A DNA stretch of 64,000 nucleotides. Origin: UBA11524 sp964464815 (GTDB taxonomy: Bacteria; Bacillota; Clostridia; Christensenellales; Aristaeellaceae). Below, in pieces: positions 22,696 through 31,598 of the stretch; position 1 is the first letter of the stretch, and every line of letters starts with the position of its first letter. The notes below the pieces were generated by a model. It made no database searches and had not been told where the DNA came from. It saw nothing but the letters and a program-made list of their open reading frames with translations. Position numbers and translations under genes: made by a program. Where the stretch lies: NCBI GenBank assembly GCA_964464815.1, contig CAYXHF010000006.1:1-64000 (forward strand), written 5' to 3'.

Positions 22696-25362
22696 TTATC
22701 GCACCAGCGCCCGGACTTCCTCGACCGTCATTTCCTGCTGCACAGGCGCGGAGGCTTCATCGAGATAGCGATACACCGCGCTTTGCAGGGCGCGTGCCTC
22801 GGGATAGGCTTGCAGCTGGTGCAGCCCGAGAGATGATACCAGCAGATGTCCACCGCCGCAGCGGCATTCCAGCAGCTGCGCCATCGGGCGCAGGTAGGCG
22901 TAGCTGTCCATCTCGGCAATGATGCACGCCATGCGGCGCGGCAGCACCATGGCGCGCTGATTGGCCAAGTGCCACCATTGCCACGTGCTGTGGCGCTTTG
23001 TCGGGAAGGAACGGAAAATCGGATGTGCATCGTCTATCAGCTGCCCCATGCATCCGGATTGCTTCGGGAATGTCCCCACGGACCAGAAGTCCGGAGAGAA
23101 CTGCGCCTGTACGGAGGTCGGGAGCGCTTCGGCGGTGCTGTCCGGCGACAGATAAACCGTGCCACCCGCAGCCAAAACGGCAAGCGCGGCATCGTCCAGC
23201 TGGCGGCATTCGTGTACGCGGCTGGGACATACGGGCGTGACCGCTGGATAGACGTAGAGCGGATAGGTGTTGCGGTGCGAATTGATGGTAATGGTCAGGG
23301 TCAGCTCCGCAGGGGCTATGATGGCCGGGAGTGCAATGGAAAGCGCACCCAACGTTCCCAGCGTGCCGCAGGGAACGTGGCATGCTGGCATCCTGCCGCG
23401 CAGGGAGACGCCATTGCCTTCCAGCGTCCAGCAGGGCGTGCCGGAGACGGCTTCGCGGCTGTAGTTGGACAGAAGCACGGGTGCGTGCAGCATTTCCTCG
23501 GCCTCGTAGGTGTATTTCGGCAATCGCACCAGCGGCAGCACGTCGCGGAAGAATGCGTGGAAACGCTCCGGCTGTGCAAAGGCGTAGGGCTTGGGGCAAA
23601 GGTGGCTGTTCAGCATGCCGACCAGCGCCGTGCCCTGTCCGGGAAAGTCCTGCAAGCCCAGCAGGGAAATGCCGCTGTAGCCTTCGGTGCGCAGGGCGGC
23701 CTCGACCTCCTCGCGGTAGCATAGCAGGGCGCTTTCGCCAGTGGCTTCGACCTGCCGCTGCCAGGTGTCCAGCATGCCTTTTTCGCGCACATGGCGGCGA
23801 ATGTAGTCCAGATTGACAGCACGGGTGACGCCGGTAAAGTCGTCAATTTCCGCAAAGTCGGGCAGCACCTCGTATTGGCCGACCTCAAAGGAGATGAATG
23901 GCTTGCCGGACTCCTGACGCAGGATAGACAGCGCGGCGGTGTAGTCATGGCATGCGCTGGGTGCATCGTGGTTCAGATACCCCTGCATTTCGGCGTAGGT
24001 GGCACGCAGCTGTAAATCACGCAGGTTGCTGGAGGTGTAAAAATCGCTGCTGTCCTGGTGTCCCCACCAGCCGTAATGCGGATTGGAGGCACAGGCGAAC
24101 AGGCGCGTGCTGTCCAGTGTGTGGGCAAGTGACAGCAGTCCTTCCATGCGCTGATGGCCAATGTCACCGCTGGCCAGCTCGTTGCCAAAGGTCATCATCA
24201 CAAAGGAGGGATGATTCGCCAAATGGCGCAGGATGGCGGTCAGCTCGTCCGTGTAGTAGCGCAGACTGGCGTCGTCCTCAAAGGCGGTTTGCGGATTCCA
24301 GTGGCTTAGCTCCGGCTGCATGAGCATGCCCAGCTCGTCAGCCGCAAGGAAGGCGGCTTCGGGCGGCGTGTGGCTGTGGAAGCGCATGCAGTTCACGCCA
24401 TAGCGGCGGTACGTGCCAAGAATCTCCCGCCAGCTTTCGACATTCATCGGTGGATAGCCGGTTTCAGGGAAGACGGCGCAGTTCGCTTCGCTGCGCAGGA
24501 AAACGCGGCGCTGATTGAGCGTCAGGCAGCTGTTTTGCACGCAGAAATCGCGCACGCCGAAGGAAATGGTCTGCGTGCTGTCAGCAAAGGTGGCCGTCAG
24601 CTGATACAGCTGGCCGTCGCTTTCGTCCCAGCGGCGCACATCCGGACGCAGGGCCAAATGATGGAAGGATAGCGTTTGCACGCCCGGCTGGATGGAAACG
24701 ACCTCCTCCACGGGCGCAGCAAGGGCATCGCTGGTCAAACGCAGGGTCGCTGTCAGTGCCGTGGTGGCGTCCACATCCACCAGCACATCGATTTCCGTTC
24801 CGTGCGGGTAGACGCGCACGCCGGAAAGGAACACGGGTGCTTCCTCGCGCAGACGCACATAGCCCAGCAGACCGTTCCAGTTTGTCTGCGTCTCGTCCGT
24901 CGCGGCAGAGGAAAAGACAATCGCGTCATGCGGCCATGTGGGATAGCTGTTGTCGCTGATGAAGGTGATGGTGTCCTCACCTTGCAGCAGCCCTGTGACC
25001 TCAAAGGAGTACGGCGTGCTGATGGAACACAGCGTGCAGGGTGGCACAGGACGGCCATTCACCTCCAGCGTCAGGTGGCGACTGCGCTCCACGTCCAGAA
25101 AAATGCGCTTGCCCGGTGTCGGATAGTAGGAAAGTGTGCGTGAAATTCGTGCCGCACCCTCGTAGGTAACGACGCGTGTCAGGCGTGTGCGGATGCCGTC
25201 CTGCGTCTGGTAAAGGGCGGCGTTGGTGTCGTTGTCGGGATGCCACTTCTTGCCGCCTACGTCCGCATGGCCAATGTGGCTTTCATCCAGCGTACCGGGA
25301 ATGCGGATGGGTGCGGTCTGGCCGGGAATTTCACATTGCCAGATGCCTTGTAAATCAAGCAT
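22696..25362 (-). CDS. Glycoside hydrolase family 2 protein (beta-galactosidase/glucuronidase-like)
   Basis: GH2 enzymes release beta-linked galactose, glucuronate or mannose from glycans. The 888-residue product has an N-terminal jelly-roll sugar-binding domain (LDLQGIWQCEIPG onward), an Ig-like domain and a TIM barrel. In the barrel, MMTFGNELASG places the acid/base Glu at about 395. FISFEVGQYEV gives a candidate nucleophile near 493. Two Glu-rich C-terminal domains follow. No signal peptide, so it probably acts inside the cell on imported oligomers. The ATG at 25362 has AAGGAG eight bases upstream and starts five bases after the stop of the DUF5107 gene. Exact specificity is unknown. Confidence 0.85.
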   Translation of the reverse strand: MLDLQGIWQCEIPGQTAPIRIPGTLDESHIGHADVGGKKWHPDNDTNAALYQTQDGIRTRLTRVVTYEGAARISRTLSYYPTPGKRIFLDVERSRHLTLEVNGRPVPPCTLCSISTPYSFEVTGLLQGEDTITFISDNSYPTWPHDAIVFSSAATDETQTNWNGLLGYVRLREEAPVFLSGVRVYPHGTEIDVLVDVDATTALTATLRLTSDALAAPVEEVVSIQPGVQTLSFHHLALRPDVRRWDESDGQLYQLTATFADSTQTISFGVRDFCVQNSCLTLNQRRVFLRSEANCAVFPETGYPPMNVESWREILGTYRRYGVNCMRFHSHTPPEAAFLAADELGMLMQPELSHWNPQTAFEDDASLRYYTDELTAILRHLANHPSFVMMTFGNELASGDIGHQRMEGLLSLAHTLDSTRLFACASNPHYGWWGHQDSSDFYTSSNLRDLQLRATYAEMQGYLNHDAPSACHDYTAALSILRQESGKPFISFEVGQYEVLPDFAEIDDFTGVTRAVNLDYIRRHVREKGMLDTWQRQVEATGESALLCYREEVEAALRTEGYSGISLLGLQDFPGQGTALVGMLNSHLCPKPYAFAQPERFHAFFRDVLPLVRLPKYTYEAEEMLHAPVLLSNYSREAVSGTPCWTLEGNGVSLRGRMPACHVPCGTLGTLGALSIALPAIIAPAELTLTITINSHRNTYPLYVYPAVTPVCPSRVHECRQLDDAALAVLAAGGTVYLSPDSTAEALPTSVQAQFSPDFWSVGTFPKQSGCMGQLIDDAHPIFRSFPTKRHSTWQWWHLANQRAMVLPRRMACIIAEMDSYAYLRPMAQLLECRCGGGHLLVSSLGLHQLQAYPEARALQSAVYRYLDEASAPVQQEMTVEEVRALVR

Positions 25363-25367
25363 GCGTT

Positions 25368-28300
25368 TCACTCCTTGTTCAGCAGCGCCAGGTGAACAAT
25401 CGCGCCCTGATGCGCCGGGTCAATTTCCAGCGTTGCACGGAAGGCGTTTTCGGCGCGGGCCACGTCCTTCAGGCCGAGACTGCCCAGTCCAATCAGGAAT
25501 TCGCAGTGCGCCTGGTTGCGTAGGGTCAGATCATCCTCAAAGAGCTGCAGGTCGGGCAGGGACACGGCAAAGTAGTCAATCGTCACCTCGTCGTAATAAT
25601 GCTTTTCGGCATAGGCAATCAGCTTGTGGAAGCGGCTTCGGGCGTGTGTTTCGTCGCCCAGGGCGCGTGCGGCGAGTCCCTGATAGAGAATCATGTCAGC
25701 AGGCTGATCGTTGTAGTACATCATGCCAGCGGGTTCTTCATTGCCGGCGGCGGCCAGCGTCAGGTGATGGCGCGCTTCGTCTGCTTCGTGCAGCTGCTGA
25801 CAGGCCAGTCCCAGATAGTAGTGGATGTTGTTGTCCTTGGCGCCTTCCAGCTTGCCTTCGCCCAGATTGTGCGGGAAGACGAGGGCGCGGGAAAGCAGTG
25901 ACTTGGCCTGTACGGCATCACCAGCGGCGAGCGCTTGCTTGCCAAGCTGGGTCAGCGCCAGCGCGTATTGGGTCGTGACCTTGCCTTCGCCACCTTCCCA
26001 TGGATGGAAGTGGCGGTGCAAAATGATGTCAAGCGATGCTTCGTAGCGTCCAAGGAGATTGAGCAGCGTGCAGTATTCCACGGTCAGGTCGTCACGCAGC
26101 AGCACGGTGGACAAATGCTGGTGGAGGAAATCAAACCGCGTTTGGACGGGCATACGCAGCTTTTTGTACAGCTGGTCAAGCTCCAGCAGCACGCGGGCGT
26201 CCTGCTCATCCAGCGCGTAGGCACGCTCCATGCACGTGCGGGCAGCCTGCGCATCATGGCGCTTGTTGTAATACGCCAGGGACAGATTGCGCCAGACGGT
26301 CGGGAAGGTGTCGTCGTGGTCGCGACTGCGCTCCCAGCAGGCAATTGCCTCGTCATACTGGCGCTTGTCATACCACAGGCAGCCCAGATAGTAGGCAGCC
26401 CTGGCGTCCTGCGGCGCATGCGTCATGGCAAAGCGCAGGACGGCAATGTCTTCCAGCTTGTTGGGAAAGCAGTAAAGGCTTTCGGCCTGCTCGGCGGCGG
26501 TAAGCTCGGCCATATCGCCGCTGTAACAGGCCAGATAGTAGTGAATCATTGGATGCTTGACCGGACAGCGGGAGAGAATATCCACCGCATCGGCAATATA
26601 GCCGGCCTCGGCATAATCGATGGCGCACTCGATGAAGCTACTGACGCGCCCGTTCATCATCCGCAACGCGCCGTCCGTATCGCCGGATTCCAGACGCGAC
26701 ACATAGTCAAAGGCGTCCAGCGCCAGATTCTCCTCGTACCAACGTGCGGCCTCCTCGTGACGGCCAAGGCTGTCCAGAATCATGCCGCGAAGTGCACGCG
26801 CCTTCAAATTGTGGCTGTTGCGCACCAGCGCGCGGTCGATGTGCTCCAGCGCCAGGTCGTAGTCGCCGCGCTTGCAGTCGATGCAGGACAGGTGATAGAA
26901 GCTGGTCTCCTGCTCGGCGGCGGTCCAGGTCGCTTTGTAGAAGGCATCGTAGGCGTCATCGTCGCGATTCTGATAGCGCAGGCACAGGCCCAGATTCATA
27001 TAGCACTCCGAAGAGATGGGATTGGGGTTGCACTTTGTCATGCGGGCAATGGCGGCGCGGAAGTGACGCTCGGCCTTGCTGAATTGTCCGCGGCGCAGCA
27101 GCAGCAGCCCGTAGGCGTTGTTGACGCGGCTGTCACCGGGATCGCGCTTCAAAGCCTCCTGATAATACGGATCGGGCAGGTAGGTCGCATGGCGGTATTG
27201 CTCCAAATGCGTGGCCGTGAGGTACAATTCCTCGTTGGTCATGATGTCCTGCGGCAGCTTTGCCGGTGGCATCGGGTCGGGAATGGATTCGATTTTCTTT
27301 TCCTTGGGCGTATAGCGAAGCAGCAAGCGCCCGGAAAAGGCATACACCGAGACGGTCAGGGACGTGTCAGCGCCCGCAAAGGGGCAGGAGAAGTCCAGAA
27401 TCTCCTCCGGCGACAGGTTGCACGTCTCCTCATGGAGCAGCTGCCCATCCTGTGTGAGTGTGACGCGCGCGCCCGGAAAAGGCTGTGTGGCATAGACAAT
27501 CACGTGCGCTGATTGGTCGGCGGTTGTCAGCGACAGGGCGCATTCACGGCACGCATTGCTGACATAGCCGCATTTTTTGTAGGGCATGAAGTACTGCGTG
27601 AACGTCTTTTCCTCATACGGCTTGAGCCAGGTGAAGTCGGGCTGATTGTCGCAATACATGCCGGTCATCAGCTCGATGTACGGGCCGTTTTCATCCGTCA
27701 GGTTGCGATCCCATGCCTGACCGAAATCGCCATTGCCCCATGTCCATTGCTTTTTGCCTGGGCTGACGTGATGGTCGGCAATGTGCAGCAGGCCAGCTTC
27801 CTTCTGGTAGTCATAGCCGCCCATGAAGTTGTATTCGCTGCCAGCACACATATAGGAGGTCGGCACAGGAATGTTTTTATAGCGCGAAATGTCCACGCCA
27901 GCGGAGTAGTCATGCTTGTAATACACGCCTGTTGCAATCGGGAAGGCGCTGACATCGCGCTTGCCGTGGTCGTAGACGGCGTGTGCATCCGGCGGAAACA
28001 CGGACTGTGTGTGGTCATTGACCGCGACCGCCGGATTGGCCCACCACAGGAAGGTCTGCGGCAGGCTGGTGCGGTTGTACAGCTGTCCCTTGATTTCGAT
28101 GTACGCCTTGTCCGGATAGACGGTGAAGGTCATTTTGCCCTTCGTGCCATACATCTGATCCACCTCGGACAGCTCCACGGACTTGCTGCCGTCAGCATTT
28201 TCGGCAATGCGCCAATCCACGGGCGAAAAGGTCGTCGGGCGGTGATGCTGCGGCCAGTTGAATTCAATGCCGCCGGAAATCCATGGCCCGGTCAGGCCGA

Positions 28301-28610
28301 CCAGCGCGGGCTTGATGACCTCGTTGTAATACACAAAGTCATACCCGTTTGTCTTGTCCAGCGCCCGCTGAATGCGGCCACCCAGCTCGGGCAGCACCAT
28401 CACCAGCAGATAGTCGTTTTCCAGAAACACGGCGGTGTAGGGCTTGTCTTTTTTTTCGTCCAGAAGTGTATCCACCACTGGCAACGGATAGACCTTGCCG
28501 CTTGACCCTTGATAGACGCGCTTTTCCAGAAACATGGGATTTTTATCCGCTGCGGCGATGCCGTATGTCGGGATGAGGACGGTTTCGACGCGAATAGCTG
28601 CTTGACTCAT
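25368..28610 (-). CDS. DUF5107 domain protein with TPR repeats
   Basis: The 1080-residue product has an N-terminal beta-rich half (about residues 1-420) of DUF5107 type, resembling galactose-mutarotase-like folds: VMVLPELGGRIQRALDK, GPWISGGIEFNWPQHH and WWANPAVAVND. The C-terminal half has many TPR-like helical pairs (for example VNNAYGLLLLRRGQFSKAERHF, AYYLGCLWYDKRQYDEAIACW) up to residue 1080. No signal peptide is seen. It is coupled to the AraC regulator by an ATGA overlap and precedes the GH2 gene, so it likely acts on the same carbohydrate. Whether it is catalytic is not known to me. Confidence 0.8.
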   Translation of the reverse strand: MSQAAIRVETVLIPTYGIAAADKNPMFLEKRVYQGSSGKVYPLPVVDTLLDEKKDKPYTAVFLENDYLLVMVLPELGGRIQRALDKTNGYDFVYYNEVIKPALVGLTGPWISGGIEFNWPQHHRPTTFSPVDWRIAENADGSKSVELSEVDQMYGTKGKMTFTVYPDKAYIEIKGQLYNRTSLPQTFLWWANPAVAVNDHTQSVFPPDAHAVYDHGKRDVSAFPIATGVYYKHDYSAGVDISRYKNIPVPTSYMCAGSEYNFMGGYDYQKEAGLLHIADHHVSPGKKQWTWGNGDFGQAWDRNLTDENGPYIELMTGMYCDNQPDFTWLKPYEEKTFTQYFMPYKKCGYVSNACRECALSLTTADQSAHVIVYATQPFPGARVTLTQDGQLLHEETCNLSPEEILDFSCPFAGADTSLTVSVYAFSGRLLLRYTPKEKKIESIPDPMPPAKLPQDIMTNEELYLTATHLEQYRHATYLPDPYYQEALKRDPGDSRVNNAYGLLLLRRGQFSKAERHFRAAIARMTKCNPNPISSECYMNLGLCLRYQNRDDDAYDAFYKATWTAAEQETSFYHLSCIDCKRGDYDLALEHIDRALVRNSHNLKARALRGMILDSLGRHEEAARWYEENLALDAFDYVSRLESGDTDGALRMMNGRVSSFIECAIDYAEAGYIADAVDILSRCPVKHPMIHYYLACYSGDMAELTAAEQAESLYCFPNKLEDIAVLRFAMTHAPQDARAAYYLGCLWYDKRQYDEAIACWERSRDHDDTFPTVWRNLSLAYYNKRHDAQAARTCMERAYALDEQDARVLLELDQLYKKLRMPVQTRFDFLHQHLSTVLLRDDLTVEYCTLLNLLGRYEASLDIILHRHFHPWEGGEGKVTTQYALALTQLGKQALAAGDAVQAKSLLSRALVFPHNLGEGKLEGAKDNNIHYYLGLACQQLHEADEARHHLTLAAAGNEEPAGMMYYNDQPADMILYQGLAARALGDETHARSRFHKLIAYAEKHYYDEVTIDYFAVSLPDLQLFEDDLTLRNQAHCEFLIGLGSLGLKDVARAENAFRATLEIDPAHQGAIVHLALLNKE

Positions 28611-29494
28611 GTGGATGCTTGCTCCTTTGCGTGCTGGGTGGTCGGGTGTGCCTCCTTGCGGCATGCGGTGGGCGTGATGCCCTGCGTCCGGTGGAAGGCG
28701 GCGGTGAACATGCTCTCGGAGGAATAGCCGACCATGCCGCTGATTTCCGACACGGGCAGCTGGGTGGTGCGCAGCAGATACCGGGCATGCGCCATGCGGT
28801 TGGCAATGATGTACTGGCGTGGTGTCTGCCCGATGGCGCTGCGGAAGACGCGGATGAAGTGGTATTCGCTCATGCCAACGCCCCTGGCCAATTCCGCAAT
28901 GCTGGGTTCATGGCCGATGGATTGGTGAATGCGCGTGACGCATCGGTCGATGAGGCTGGTGCGGTCACCTTCGGTGGAGACGTTGATGGCAGCTGGCGGC
29001 TCGGTCATGGCGGTCAGCGCTTGGGTGAGCAGGAGCGCCATGGTGGTTTCACTCAGCAGATGATGCTCGTGGAACATGTTGAACAGGCTCGACAGTGCAT
29101 CGCGAATGACTGGCAAGCGGTGCGTGGAGAAGACGCGGCCGTTCTGGCGCAGAATCATGTGCCAATAGCCACGCGCCGCCGGGCCGTCCAGATGCACCCA
29201 CAGGGCATGCCAGCCAGTATCGGAATGGTAACGGTGCGGCTTGGTGCTGTCAAGCATGACGACCTGATCTGCGTGCGCGGTGAATCCTTCGCCTTCTGTT
29301 TCGATTTGCACCTCGCCGGAGAGGATGACCTCCAGCAGCAGACCGTCAAAGGAGGCCCGTTGCAGGTCATAACCGGCTTCATACGTAAAATCGCCCACGC
29401 ACAGGACGTAGAGAAAGTGCGCCCGTGCCAATTCGCTGGGCGAAAAATTATAAAACGATGATGTGGGCAGCACATGCGCTTCGTGGGAAAGCAT
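28607..29494 (-). CDS. AraC-family transcriptional regulator
   Basis: The 295-residue product has an N-terminal cupin-like sensing domain (GLLLEVILSGEVQIETEG, HADQVVMLDSTKPHRYHSD). A C-terminal AraC/XylS DNA-binding domain follows, with two helix-turn-helix units (SIAELARGVGMSEYHFIRVFRSAIGQTPRQYI and VSEISGMVGYSSESMFTAAF, given here as parts of one domain near residues 190-285). The ATG at 29494 has GGGAGG eight bases upstream. It leads the operon with the DUF5107/TPR and GH2 genes and probably activates it in response to a sugar. Confidence 0.9.
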   Translation of the reverse strand: MLSHEAHVLPTSSFYNFSPSELARAHFLYVLCVGDFTYEAGYDLQRASFDGLLLEVILSGEVQIETEGEGFTAHADQVVMLDSTKPHRYHSDTGWHALWVHLDGPAARGYWHMILRQNGRVFSTHRLPVIRDALSSLFNMFHEHHLLSETTMALLLTQALTAMTEPPAAINVSTEGDRTSLIDRCVTRIHQSIGHEPSIAELARGVGMSEYHFIRVFRSAIGQTPRQYIIANRMAHARYLLRTTQLPVSEISGMVGYSSESMFTAAFHRTQGITPTACRKEAHPTTQHAKEQAST

Positions 29495-29659
29495 GGCATA
29501 CACCTCCCTTTGCTTGCCCTCATTGTAGCATAGCTTTTTTGCCTTGCATAGAGGCTTTGTTGCGGGAAATTGTCTGAAAATTGCGGTTTCCGCAGAAAAG
29601 GGCGGTGAAGCAGGCATATGCAGCAGAAAAGAGCAATCTGGAGGAATCCTGTCACATTC

Positions 29660-29688
29660 TTGACAAAAAGAAAAAACATGCATACAAT
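29660..29688 (+). promoter_or_regulatory. Consensus sigma-A promoter for rubrerythrin
   Basis: TTGACA (29660-29665), a 17-base spacer and TACAAT (29683-29688). This is one of the strongest matches in the window. No clear PerR box was found. Confidence 0.85.
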
Positions 29689-29742
29689 AGGGAATAGCGG
29701 GAAAGCTATATCCCAGACATCACGATTGTGGAGGAATTGAGC

Positions 29743-30282
29743 ATGGCAAACAAGTATGCCGGCACGCAGACGGAAAAGAATCTGCGCACGGCGTTCTCCG
29801 GCGAATCGGAGGCGCGCAACAAGTACACCTATTTCGCATCCAAGGCCAAGAAGGACGGCTTTGAGCAGATTGCGGCCATCTTCCAGAAGACGGCGGACAA
29901 CGAAAAGGAACACGCCAAGATGTGGTTCAAGGAGCTGAACGGCATCGGCAGCACGGCGGAAAATCTGCTTTCTGCCGCTGAGGGCGAAAACTACGAGTGG
30001 ACGGACATGTACGCCGAATTTGCCAAAACGGCAGAGGCGGAAGGCTTCCCGGTGCTGGCGCACAAGTTCCGCATGGTCGCGGCTATCGAGAAGATGCATG
30101 AGGAGCGCTATCGTGCGCTGCTGCACAATGTGGAAATGCAGGAGGTCTTTGCAAAGAGCGAGGTGAAGGTGTGGGAATGCCGCAACTGCGGCCACATCAT
30201 CGTGGGCGAAAAGGCACCGGAAATCTGCCCGGTATGCGCACATCCGCAGGCGTATTTCGAGATTCATGCGGAAAATTATTGA
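29743..30282 (+). CDS. rbr: Rubrerythrin
   Basis: This non-haem iron protein reduces hydrogen peroxide in anaerobes. The 179-residue product has an N-terminal ferritin-like di-iron four-helix domain with the Glu ligands in AFSGESEARNKY, DNEKEHAKMWF and EKMHEERY. A C-terminal rubredoxin-like domain follows, with CRNCG and CPVCAHPQAYFE holding one iron by four cysteines. The ATG at 29743 has TGGAGGA seven bases upstream. It is monocistronic between a consensus promoter and a strong terminator. Confidence 0.95.
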   Translation: MANKYAGTQTEKNLRTAFSGESEARNKYTYFASKAKKDGFEQIAAIFQKTADNEKEHAKMWFKELNGIGSTAENLLSAAEGENYEWTDMYAEFAKTAEAEGFPVLAHKFRMVAAIEKMHEERYRALLHNVEMQEVFAKSEVKVWECRNCGHIIVGEKAPEICPVCAHPQAYFEIHAENY

Positions 30283-30288
30283 TCATCA

Positions 30289-30327
30289 GGGGCAGCAGGG
30301 AGAAGCGGTTCTCTCGCTGCCCCTTTT
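30289..30327 (+). terminator. Terminator after rubrerythrin
   Basis: GGGGCAGC (30289-30296) pairs with GCTGCCCC (30316-30323), extended by GGGAGAA/TTCTCTC, then TTTT. Flanking TCATCA/TGATGA adds an outer stem. Confidence 0.9.
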
Positions 30328-30337
30328 CTGATGAAAA

Positions 30338-30378
30338 ATCTACTGCCCTTTTTTGAAAAAAGATTTTGGACAGTAGAT
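30338..30378. other. Intergenic hairpin of unknown role
   Basis: ATCTACTG (30338-30345) and CAGTAGAT (30371-30378) enclose a second palindrome CTTTTTT/AAAAAAG. It lies between the rbr and serine acetyltransferase terminators in a gene-free gap and may be a backup terminator. Confidence 0.4.
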
Positions 30379-30445
30379 GGGATAATAAAGGCACGTCGTG
30401 GATATTGCGAGCTGGCTGCTGGATGTGTAAAACGAAGTCTGAACT

Positions 30446-30493
30446 AAAAAAAAACAACCAGCCTTTCCTCAAACAATGCAGGGAAGGCTGGTT
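30446..30493 (-). terminator. Terminator of the serine acetyltransferase gene
   Basis: On the minus strand AACCAGCCTT (30493-30484) pairs with AAGGCTGGTT (about 30465-30456), then GTTTTTTTTT. Confidence 0.9.
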
Positions 30494-30515
30494 GATTGCA
30501 TATACGTAGATAACG

Positions 30516-31433
30516 TCACCAATTGATTTCGCGCGGCATTTTCATTTCCAATTCCTGATTCTTGACCGAGACACGCATACCGGGTGCGATGGAATGGGTG
30601 ATGAAGGCGTTGCCGCCAATCACGGCGTCATGACCAATGACGGTTTCGCCGCCGAGGACGGAGGCGCCGGAGTATATGGTCACGCGGTCGCCGATGGTCG
30701 GATGACGGCGGTGTCCGCGCAGACTCTGGCCGCCACGCGTGGAGAGCGCGCCCAGCGTCACGCCCTGATAGAGCTTGACGTTGTTGCCAATCACGGTCGT
30801 TTCACCAACGACAATGCCCGTGCCGTGGTCGATGAAGAAGTATTCGCCAATCGTCGCGCCAGGATGAATGTCAATGCCGGTGCAGCTGTGTGCATACTCC
30901 GTCATGATGCGCGGAATCAGCGGCACGTGCAGCAGGAATAGCTCGTGCGCCAGACGGTTGACCGTGATGGCCAGCAATCCCGGATAGGCAATGATGATTT
31001 CGTCCAGACTGGTGGCGGCAGGGTCGCCGTCGTAAAACGCCTGTAGGTCGGTGGAAAGCAGCGCACGCACATGCGGAATGCGCGAAAGAAACGCCACGGT
31101 CATTTCCTGCGCCTGACGGTCAATGTCAGCAGCGGCCTCCTCTGTGACGCTGATGCCGCAGCGAAGGGCAATGGCAATCTGTTTTTGCAGATGATACGCC
31201 GTGTCCTCAATCAGGGCGGAGAGGGAATGCTCCGGGTCAAAAACACGATAGGTCGTGTCACGGAAATAGCCGGGAAAAACAATGCGGCGCAATTTGGCAA
31301 TCAGGCTGATAATCACATCGTGATCGGGCTGATTGAACGGCTCAATGCGGTCGATGGGGCGCGAAAGGGAATAGTCACCAAGAATCTCCTTCGTCAGACG
31401 GGAGATGCTGGATGCAAGCAGTGTGTCCGGCAT
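30516..31433 (-). CDS. cysE: Serine O-acetyltransferase (EpsC type)
   Basis: It makes O-acetylserine from serine and acetyl-CoA, committing to cysteine synthesis. The 305-residue product has an N-terminal helical region of about 170 residues, then left-handed beta-helix hexapeptide repeats: GIDIHPGATIGEYFFIDHGTG, where His and Asp are the catalytic pair, then VVGETTVIGNNVKLYQGVT. The ATG at 31433 has AAGGAGG eight bases upstream; an in-frame ATG at 31439 is too close. It is longer than classic CysE (about 270), as in the EpsC branch. Promoter at 31495-31524, divergent from the M24 peptidase. Confidence 0.92.
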   Translation of the reverse strand: MPDTLLASSISRLTKEILGDYSLSRPIDRIEPFNQPDHDVIISLIAKLRRIVFPGYFRDTTYRVFDPEHSLSALIEDTAYHLQKQIAIALRCGISVTEEAAADIDRQAQEMTVAFLSRIPHVRALLSTDLQAFYDGDPAATSLDEIIIAYPGLLAITVNRLAHELFLLHVPLIPRIMTEYAHSCTGIDIHPGATIGEYFFIDHGTGIVVGETTVIGNNVKLYQGVTLGALSTRGGQSLRGHRRHPTIGDRVTIYSGASVLGGETVIGHDAVIGGNAFITHSIAPGMRVSVKNQELEMKMPREINW

Positions 31434-31494
31434 GCGCATGACCTCCTTCATATCCGAAAAACAGGTGCGTTGGGATGGAGAAAATACGCTATCT

Positions 31495-31524
31495 ATTGTA
31501 CACCTGAAACGCGGAACGTGTCAA
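31495..31524 (-). promoter_or_regulatory. Promoter for the serine acetyltransferase gene
   Basis: On the minus strand TTGACA (31524-31519), an 18-base spacer and TACAAT (31500-31495). Confidence 0.75.
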
Positions 31525-31529
31525 TTCCC

Positions 31530-31558
31530 TTGCGCATTTTGGCAAAGCGTGATATACT
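31530..31558 (+). promoter_or_regulatory. Promoter for the M24 peptidase gene
   Basis: TTGCGC (31530-31535), a 17-base spacer and TATACT (31553-31558). Its -35 box is only five bases from that of the divergent promoter. Confidence 0.75.
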
Positions 31559-31598
31559 TTTGCATGGATACCGATTTCGGAAAGGAAGAGGAAGAACA

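Noticed and set aside
25935..27512. 525-codon plus-strand frame opposite the TPR protein
   Set aside because: Antisense of clear TPR repeats; no promoter or ribosome site.
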